A stretch of DNA of 13,738 bases from Nitrospirota bacterium. GTDB lineage: Bacteria > Nitrospirota > Thermodesulfovibrionia > Thermodesulfovibrionales > SM23-35. Below the pieces are notes generated by a model. The model did not search any database and was not told the DNA's origin. It worked only from the letters and a program-made list of their open reading frames with translations. Location: assembly GCA_029883145.1 (NCBI GenBank), contig JAOUJR010000012.1, positions 1-13,738 of the forward strand, written 5' to 3'. Positions 12,001 to 13,738 of the stretch are shown piece by piece (position 1 is the first letter of the stretch; the number at the start of each line of letters is the position of its first letter). Position numbers and translations under genes: made by a program.

Positions 12001-13738
12001 GTTGCCATAGGGGACCTGTTGGAGCAGGGTGTAATAGATACTGCCAAAGTCGGTATCCCTGATGAAGGACCTGTTGATACTAAATTGTTTAAAGATTTCC
12101 GCAATAAACTGATGAATGCTCTCAACTCATATGATATGCTTGCCGTGCGTAAACTGATATTAGATTATGTGAATGAATCAGAAATTGGCAGAGCATGGAA
12201 GGCTCTTGAGAAACTTGAATTAGATACAGAATCTAATCTTGAAGATAAGCAGAAACATAAAGCAAACCAATCACGGTATTATCAGTATCATAAAGATGAT
12301 ACACCGGCTGAAACGCCGGTTTGGGGGCTGCCGGTTAGGGTGTTCCGTGTACCCATACCAATGGTTTTGTCAATGATATACAGAAGTGTCGGTGTTGCAA
12401 CTTATGCTCTTTACGGTTTTGTGGGAGGTTATCTGTTGCCGCGGGTGTCATACCCCATTATAAAATCTTACCGGGCTGTTGCTTCCTTTGTTGTTACATG
12501 GCAGCAACAGTGGTATGCAGGCAGACTGCAGAAAAAGAGAAAAGCATATTGGGATAAAATAAATAATCATCCGCTGCTGACAGGAAATTCCGTGATCGCA
12601 GCAGCGTGGCAGATGCTTACCTCCGGTGATAACGTGACGCAGGAACAAATTGACAATATTATTTCAAGATCAAACATTATGCGTGATGCAGTACCTGAGG
12701 CAAAGCCGAGCGAGCATCCACCGCTTTTCAGATTACTGCTTCCTATTATAAATATGGATAGATCTGATGAAGATAAGTTTGAAAATGAAGCTGATCTGCA
12801 GAAAGCAATAGAAGCGGGAACGGTTAAGATCACGGAATCTGCCAAACGGCAGCTGTCGAATTTGTTGAAAGCATATCGTATTGAGGTAAGTAAATTTAAA
12901 AAAGCAATATATTCTCTAAAAGTGAAATTAAATATGGTAGCAGCTATCGATCAAGTAGCTCAGATAGGCCTTGTAATAATGCATTCAACCCTGCCGGGAA
13001 CAGTCGCAATGCGTCAGCAGATATTAGCAATACTGGGAGCTGAAACGCCTGCAGAATCTCAAGAAGAGCCGGCAGTTGAGTCAGAGAAACCGCAGGAGGA
13101 ACCGGTTACGAAAGAAGCTGAGCAGGAGATACCAGAACCGGTAACAATTGCAAGTCCTGAAGTAGTTCTTGCTGTGCTTCAGGCTTTTATGCATCTTGAC
13201 AGAATGGCACGTAACCATGCGAAAGCATTGCAGAAACACATGGAATTACCTGATATGAAAGCCAAGATTCAAGAAATTGATGCAGAGCTGGAACAGATGC
13301 TTCAGAGTGTGAAGCAAAAAGCAGGTGATAAAGTAGAAATGATTGAAGAGATGGTGAAATCTCAAATTGAGGATATACGTTCTCAGAGAATTAATGAGAT
13401 TGCGCGTGAAGCAGAAAAAGATACGAAATCCTATGAACAACTTTCTGATATGCGTAAGAAATTCGTCAAAATCTGGCTTGATTTTAAAGAGAAGACCGAG
13501 GCTGATCCAAGACTGGTAGATATGCTGATGTCTTTGTATCGCGTATACGAGAATGCTGGATCGATTAGTTTCAATAATATTAAAGATAATATGACCAGAA
13601 ATCTGGGCCAATATTTAGATATCGCGGTTGAATTTGCAAATCTGCCGGTTGATGAAAAGGCGAGGACTGAAGAACAGAAGAAAGAATATCAAAAAATTGT
13701 TGATAGATTAGCTGATTCAGAAGTGGAGGGAAAAGGGG
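1..13738 (+). CDS. Internal fragment of a giant multidomain membrane protein with a SecA-like motor (open at both ends)
   Basis: Frame 1 reads without a stop through the whole window, giving 4,579 residues, and neither a true start nor a stop is present. The frame is real: it encodes tandem homologous modules that stay in register, a full ordered set of SecA-type ATPase motifs, hydrophobic segments and charged helical stretches. Domains in order are beta-rich modules (about 69-1650), a helical region with a coiled-coil stretch (about 1681-2300), hydrophobic cluster 1 (about 2301-2515), a beta-rich lead-in (about 2721-2930), a SecA-like motor (about 2941-3630), a helical region (about 3700-4100), hydrophobic cluster 2 (about 4110-4168) and a charged tail. 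SecA itself is a soluble translocase of about 800-900 residues, so this is not ordinary SecA. Known parallels, from memory, are the giant proteins of Omnitrophota, which combine membrane segments with divergent SecA DEAD domains. The ATG at 40 is not taken as a start because the frame is open upstream and I see no ribosome-binding site before it. Function is unproven; a surface, adhesion or predation role is inferred. Confidence 0.95.
43..66 (+). repeat. REP-like palindrome with a 5' GTAG, lying in frame inside the giant gene
   Basis: Bases 48-55 and 59-66 form a perfect 8-bp stem (CGCAGGCT pairing with AGCCTGCG) around a TTC loop. A GTAG tetranucleotide sits at 43-46, one base before the stem. 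A 5' GTAG or GGAG beside a short GC-rich hairpin is the known mark of REP elements mobilised by RAYT (REP-associated tyrosine) transposases. Here the element is translated as the peptide VAAGFQPAS at the start of a Pro/Ser/Thr-rich linker, where an insertion would be tolerated. No transposase is present in this window and I saw only this one copy. A chance hairpin remains possible. Confidence 0.55.
205..1050 (+). repeat. Beta module 1 (diverged copy), residues about 69-350
   Basis: This is a beta-strand-rich segment that aligns by eye, in the same order, with the clearer modules downstream. AKITINGEKIDV (117-128) matches AEVTINGQKRKV (918-929). The Gly-rich hinge EGGTGEIS (218-225) matches the GGTGPEGI hinge near 1000. 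TVEEIEVEKKKYYEI (232-246) matches TVQGIEYDDKEYLEI of module C. LSLSINVNYNK (256-266) matches the AF-MNVLTGQ strand pair, and VSGHIIINEKG (298-308) matches the VVKGHIDAIGE strand. The calcium loop is absent. This is the most AT-rich part of the window: bases 721-840 are 27% GC by hand count. Function is unknown; a structural or adhesive module is inferred. Boundaries are uncertain by about 20 residues. Confidence 0.5.
1051..1620 (+). repeat. Beta-rich region, possible degenerate module 2, residues about 351-540
   Basis: This segment alternates hydrophobic and polar residues and contains many Gly, Asp, Thr and Val residues, as expected for beta-sandwich structure. Its start, TYALDIEGRWW (354-364) followed by a charged turn and the strand VEYKFIKEKL, resembles the EFKVHYVEV opening of the clearer modules, and TVTLTFDGEGNIRL (385-398) resembles the VTINGQKRKVSI strands. 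Beyond about residue 420 I cannot align it convincingly, so it may be a truncated copy or an unrelated beta domain. It ends at the Pro/Thr/Glu linker. No catalytic motif was recognised. Confidence 0.3.
1621..1980 (+). other. Pro/Glu/Thr/Lys-rich linker, residues about 541-660
   Basis: This low-complexity, probably disordered segment separates the first beta region from the main tandem array. It contains a Thr run (residues 547-550), and the stretch 602-657 is dense in Glu, Lys, Pro, Thr and Val with repeated E-x-K-P and K-P-x-E patterns. A short hydrophobic stretch (VAVALAPIFAASI, 572-584) interrupts it, but it is too short to call a confident membrane span. Such linkers typically space out domains in long surface proteins. 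A similar Pro/Glu linker lies near the 3' end of the window. Confidence 0.65.
1981..2646 (+). repeat. Beta module 3 (diverged copy), residues about 661-882
   Basis: The C-terminal half aligns well with later modules. DLTTKALNHMAF (778-789) corresponds to MNVLTGQINYLPF (1043-1055). The strand VVGGHIYNIKREAVKI (815-830) corresponds to VVKGHIDAIGERTVTM (1080-1095). NVYYLEGD (840-847) corresponds to DVYGIDGT (1115-1122). The N-terminal half, VIGTIDTGN through IADGEQ (701-735), corresponds less clearly to the TAYITGFSAEGGVFGE strand. It has no calcium-loop motif. It runs directly into module A without a linker, so it looks like the first unit of the tandem array. Function is unknown. Confidence 0.5.
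2647..3432 (+). repeat. Beta module A of the tandem array, residues about 883-1144, with an EF-hand-like calcium loop
   Basis: This is the first of three clearly homologous units. Landmarks in order are an opening strand (FKVYYAGI, 890-897), PTYQLLFS (906-913), VTINGQ (920-925), SDGRAYING (933-941), a strand pair TAYITGFSAEGGVFGE (966-981) and a Gly-rich hinge (998-1007). Next come an acidic loop DENGDGKAEYQE (1018-1029), the strand pair LAFVMNVLTGQINYLPFT (1039-1056), STGVAVPG (1068-1075) and KGHIDAI (1082-1088). The acidic loop fits the EF-hand pattern, with Asp/Asn/Asp at positions 1, 3 and 5, Gly at 6 and Glu at 12. Module B starts 260 residues later by the conserved Phe (890 versus 1150). 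The role is inferred to be a calcium-stabilised extracellular stalk or adhesion unit. Confidence 0.85.
3052..3087 (+). other. Predicted EF-hand-type Ca2+-binding loop in module A
   Basis: Residues 1018-1029 read DENGDGKAEYQE. Asp1018, Asn1020 and Asp1022 sit at loop positions 1, 3 and 5, Gly1023 at 6, Glu1026 at 9 and Glu1029 at 12, which is the canonical EF-hand spacing. The preceding residues DV (1016-1017) could give a dockerin-like alternative register. No paired EF-hand helix is obvious; the loop sits between beta strands, as in calcium-binding adhesin and thrombospondin-type modules. Confidence 0.6.
3433..4224 (+). repeat. Beta module B of the tandem array, residues about 1145-1408, with a thrombospondin-3/EF-type acidic loop
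   Basis: This unit repeats the landmarks of module A: EFKVHYVEV (1149-1157), IYQLVFS (1167-1173), TGFIEGFTADGGIFGE (1227-1242), a Gly-rich hinge (1256-1262), LAFALNPIYGQTSYMPFT (1303-1320), VGSKDIDI (1321-1328), PTGVAVPG (1332-1339) and SGHIDEIKGE (1347-1356). The acidic loop (1278-1290) has Asp at 1278, 1280, 1282, 1286 and 1290 with Gly at 1283, which fits calcium-binding DxDxDGxxD loops. The DNA at 3952-4016 is 58/65 identical to 3160-3224 in module A, exactly 792 bases apart, so the duplication or a later conversion is fairly recent compared with the rest of the module. Confidence 0.85.
3832..3870 (+). other. Predicted acidic Ca2+-binding loop in module B
   Basis: Residues 1278-1290 read DKDADGKQDGKTD. 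The DxDxDGxxD spacing matches thrombospondin type-3 and dockerin-like calcium loops and occupies the same module position as the loop in module A. Position 12 of an EF loop would be Thr1289 rather than Glu, so the coordination differs from the module A loop. Confidence 0.55.
4225..4950 (+). repeat. Beta module C of the tandem array, residues about 1409-1650, calcium loop lost
   Basis: This is the third clear unit. Landmarks are YEQEFNIRF (1411-1419), PTYTRVFD (1431-1438), RIGEDGRAYVVG (1467-1478), TVYITAFSADGSIFGEMEG (1503-1521), the hinge GESDTPEGI (1536-1544), IAFSMNVLTGQVQYIPFT (1573-1590), DGVSVPGIGDVVEGEIDVI (1603-1621) and a final strand group to about 1650. Conserved Phe 1415 lies 265 residues after Phe 1150. 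The acidic loop of A and B is replaced by the short YDDKEYLEI (1556-1564), which lacks the spaced Asp/Gly pattern, so calcium binding is probably lost. A short tail (1651-1680) leads into the helical region. Confidence 0.82.
5041..6900 (+). other. Long helical region with coiled-coil stretch, residues about 1681-2300
   Basis: After the beta array the composition switches to Glu, Lys, Ala, Leu and Arg-rich sequence with few Gly and Pro, typical of helical bundles. Residues about 1803-1890 (nt 5407-5670) are strongly charged, with heptad-like spacing of Leu, Ile and Ala, and are a coiled-coil candidate. Pairs of amphipathic helices such as about 1905-1975 and 2241-2295 resemble TPR or spectrin-like folds, but I cannot assign a family. 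Aromatic-rich patches occur near 2087-2120 and 2155-2210. No enzymatic motif was recognised. The region links the beta stalk to the first hydrophobic cluster, so a periplasmic or cytoplasmic spacer role is possible. Confidence 0.6.
6901..7545 (+). other. Hydrophobic membrane cluster 1, residues about 2301-2515
   Basis: Several likely membrane spans lie close together. The clearest is VAIPAQVVFITAAIVTTAAI (2303-2322), extending to Val2328 with no charged residue. Weaker candidates are about 2336-2359 (CTMFAKYFIVTTAVHYVY core), about 2375-2395 (FGLICAGLFVSARLVGLGAF), about 2430-2451 and about 2493-2514 (SWLMGGMFGAAMYPFAPLL). Interposed loops carry Lys and Arg residues (2329-2338, 2360-2366, 2473-2483). 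The number of true spans, and so the orientation, cannot be fixed by eye. The cluster lies between the beta modules and the motor and is the natural place for the protein to cross the membrane. Confidence 0.7.
7546..8160 (+). other. Amphipathic region after the membrane cluster, residues about 2516-2720
   Basis: This segment contains aromatic and basic, membrane-surface-like stretches (about 2516-2605, with many Arg, Phe and Trp residues), then a Pro/Gly break (DPGGGCVMPG, 2617-2626), then charged helices (2629-2715). No family was recognised. It joins the membrane cluster to the motor region. Confidence 0.45.
8161..8790 (+). other. Beta-rich segment preceding the motor, residues about 2721-2930
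   Basis: A run of predicted strands with Asp/Gly turns (KVERKADKDGNPYFVL, 2761-2776; SDMYIIECEMPGGETRQFY, 2807-2825; TIFTRTIAGRHTETMRVE, 2855-2872) stands between helical regions. It contains a short tandem duplication of the peptide DPETG (2899-2903 and 2908-2912, nt 8695-8736). It ends in a helix (2931-2956) that leads straight into the ATPase core. No homologous family was recognised, and it does not look like another copy of the 260-residue modules. Confidence 0.45.
8956..8973 (+). other. Walker A / motif I of the SecA-like motor
   Basis: Residues 2986-2991 read TGVGKS, with the nucleotide-binding Lys2990 and Ser2991. SecA normally has TGEGKT, so Glu is replaced by Val and Thr by Ser, both compatible with ATP binding in P-loop enzymes. 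Confidence 0.88.
9361..9375 (+). other. Walker B / motif II (DEVD) of the SecA-like motor
   Basis: Residues 3122-3125 read DEVD after a hydrophobic strand (IKIVH). DEVD rather than DEAD is the characteristic SecA form. Asp3122 and Glu3123 would coordinate magnesium and activate water. Confidence 0.88.
9406..10020 (+). other. Probable substrate-binding insertion of the motor (position of the SecA preprotein cross-linking domain), residues about 3136-3340
   Basis: SecA carries its preprotein-clamping domain between motifs II and III, and this segment fills that position. It begins with helical sequence (EMEKEISTAVFEFFGNL, 3144-3160), then a strand hairpin (VSVIVNGKVEVMSYNTYLG, 3188-3206), then helices around 3228-3280 and a Lys-rich turn at 3295-3299. 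I see no direct sequence match to the SecA domain, so the assignment rests on position and on the hairpin. Confidence 0.5.
10396..10710 (+). other. Insertion in the second motor lobe between the motif IV and motif V strands, residues about 3466-3570
   Basis: About 100 residues separate the strand and helix of the second lobe (ending near GFELIMKDD, 3459-3467) from the motif V strand RVFYLNP (3578-3584). SecA and ordinary helicases have roughly 40-60 residues here. The inserted part is beta-like (KIVVIRNTDGSFKTQTVHVV, 3489-3508; ITTIIYTDAKGVKHEHIIEG, 3515-3534) and then helical. It could be a lineage-specific accessory beta domain. The estimate of the normal spacing is from memory. Confidence 0.45.
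11098..12300 (+). other. Helical region after the motor, residues about 3700-4100
   Basis: This stretch is dominated by amphipathic helices rich in Glu, Lys, Ala, Leu and Met (for example 3707-3726, 3780-3830 and 3985-4080), with a more polar, Gly/Thr-containing break at about 3835-3920. A short hydrophobic patch, EVIIAMILG (3972-3980), is too short to be a span. The SecA C-terminal scaffold could in principle be hidden here, but I cannot align it. No other family was recognised. Confidence 0.5.
12328..12504 (+). other. Hydrophobic membrane patch 2, residues about 4110-4168
   Basis: SVGVATYALYGFVGGYLLP (4129-4147) is an uncharged stretch of 19 residues long enough to cross a membrane. It is preceded by VPIPMVLSMIY (4117-4127) and followed after an arginine by YPIIKSYRAVASFVVTW (4150-4166), which may be a second span or a surface helix. 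Basic residues cluster directly after it (RLQKKRKAYW, 4175-4184), suggesting by the positive-inside rule that the following segment is cytoplasmic. Together with cluster 1 it places membrane anchors on both sides of the motor. Confidence 0.6.
12541..13738 (+). other. Charged helical tail with Pro/Glu linker and coiled-coil candidate, residues about 4181-4579
   Basis: Helical, Glu/Lys-rich sequence continues to the end of the window. A Pro/Glu/Val linker at about 4349-4382 (nt 13045-13146) is low in complexity and probably disordered. Residues about 4402-4490 (nt 13204-13470) are highly charged with heptad-like Leu, Ile and Met spacing (KAKIQEIDAELEQMLQSVKQ at 4420-4439) and are a coiled-coil candidate. 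The frame is still open at the last base, so the protein continues downstream. No enzymatic motif was seen. Confidence 0.6.

Noticed and set aside
12303..12320. Perfect 6-bp inverted repeat ACCGGC / GCCGGT with a 6-base loop
   Set aside because: It lacks a downstream T-tract and lies in the coding frame (TPAETPV). It also lacks the GTAG mark seen at the REP-like element, so it is probably chance.

Overview
The whole 13.7 kb window is the inside of one giant protein-coding gene. Frame 1 of the + strand has no stop codon from the first base to the last (4,579 codons plus one extra base). It has neither a credible start nor an end here, so the real protein is longer than 4,579 residues. I see no intergenic gap, RNA gene, promoter or terminator. 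Open stretches in other frames, at most about 147 codons, are shadows of this frame.

Layout by residue. About 1-68 is the edge of an upstream region; it includes a Pro/Ser/Thr-rich linker and an in-frame REP-like hairpin. About 69-1650 is a beta-rich array of at least three clear and two more diverged copies of a module of about 260 residues, broken by a Pro/Glu/Thr-rich linker at 541-660. Two modules carry calcium-loop motifs. About 1681-2300 is mostly helical with a possible coiled coil. About 2301-2515 is a cluster of hydrophobic segments. About 2721-2930 is a beta-rich lead-in to a divergent SecA-like motor ATPase at about 2941-3630. The motor has Walker A TGVGKS, Walker B DEVD, a GFSGT motif III, an RGVDI motif V and a QLAGRTRG motif VI. 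About 3700-4100 is helical. About 4110-4168 is a second hydrophobic patch. About 4182-4579 is a charged helical tail interrupted by a Pro/Glu linker.

Organism. A giant bacterial ORF combining many membrane segments, a divergent SecA-type DEAD helicase domain and beta-rich modules matches what I recall for giant genes of Candidatus Omnitrophota, ultra-small bacteria thought to be predatory or parasitic. The AT-leaning codon use (many ATA, AGA and AAA codons) does not conflict. The sequence itself carries no taxonomic marker, so this is inference.

How the parts could work together (inference). The beta modules with calcium loops look like extracellular stalk or adhesion units. The SecA-like motor should be cytoplasmic, and the hydrophobic cluster between them would be the membrane crossing. 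The protein would then be a membrane-anchored surface giant that carries its own translocase-like motor.
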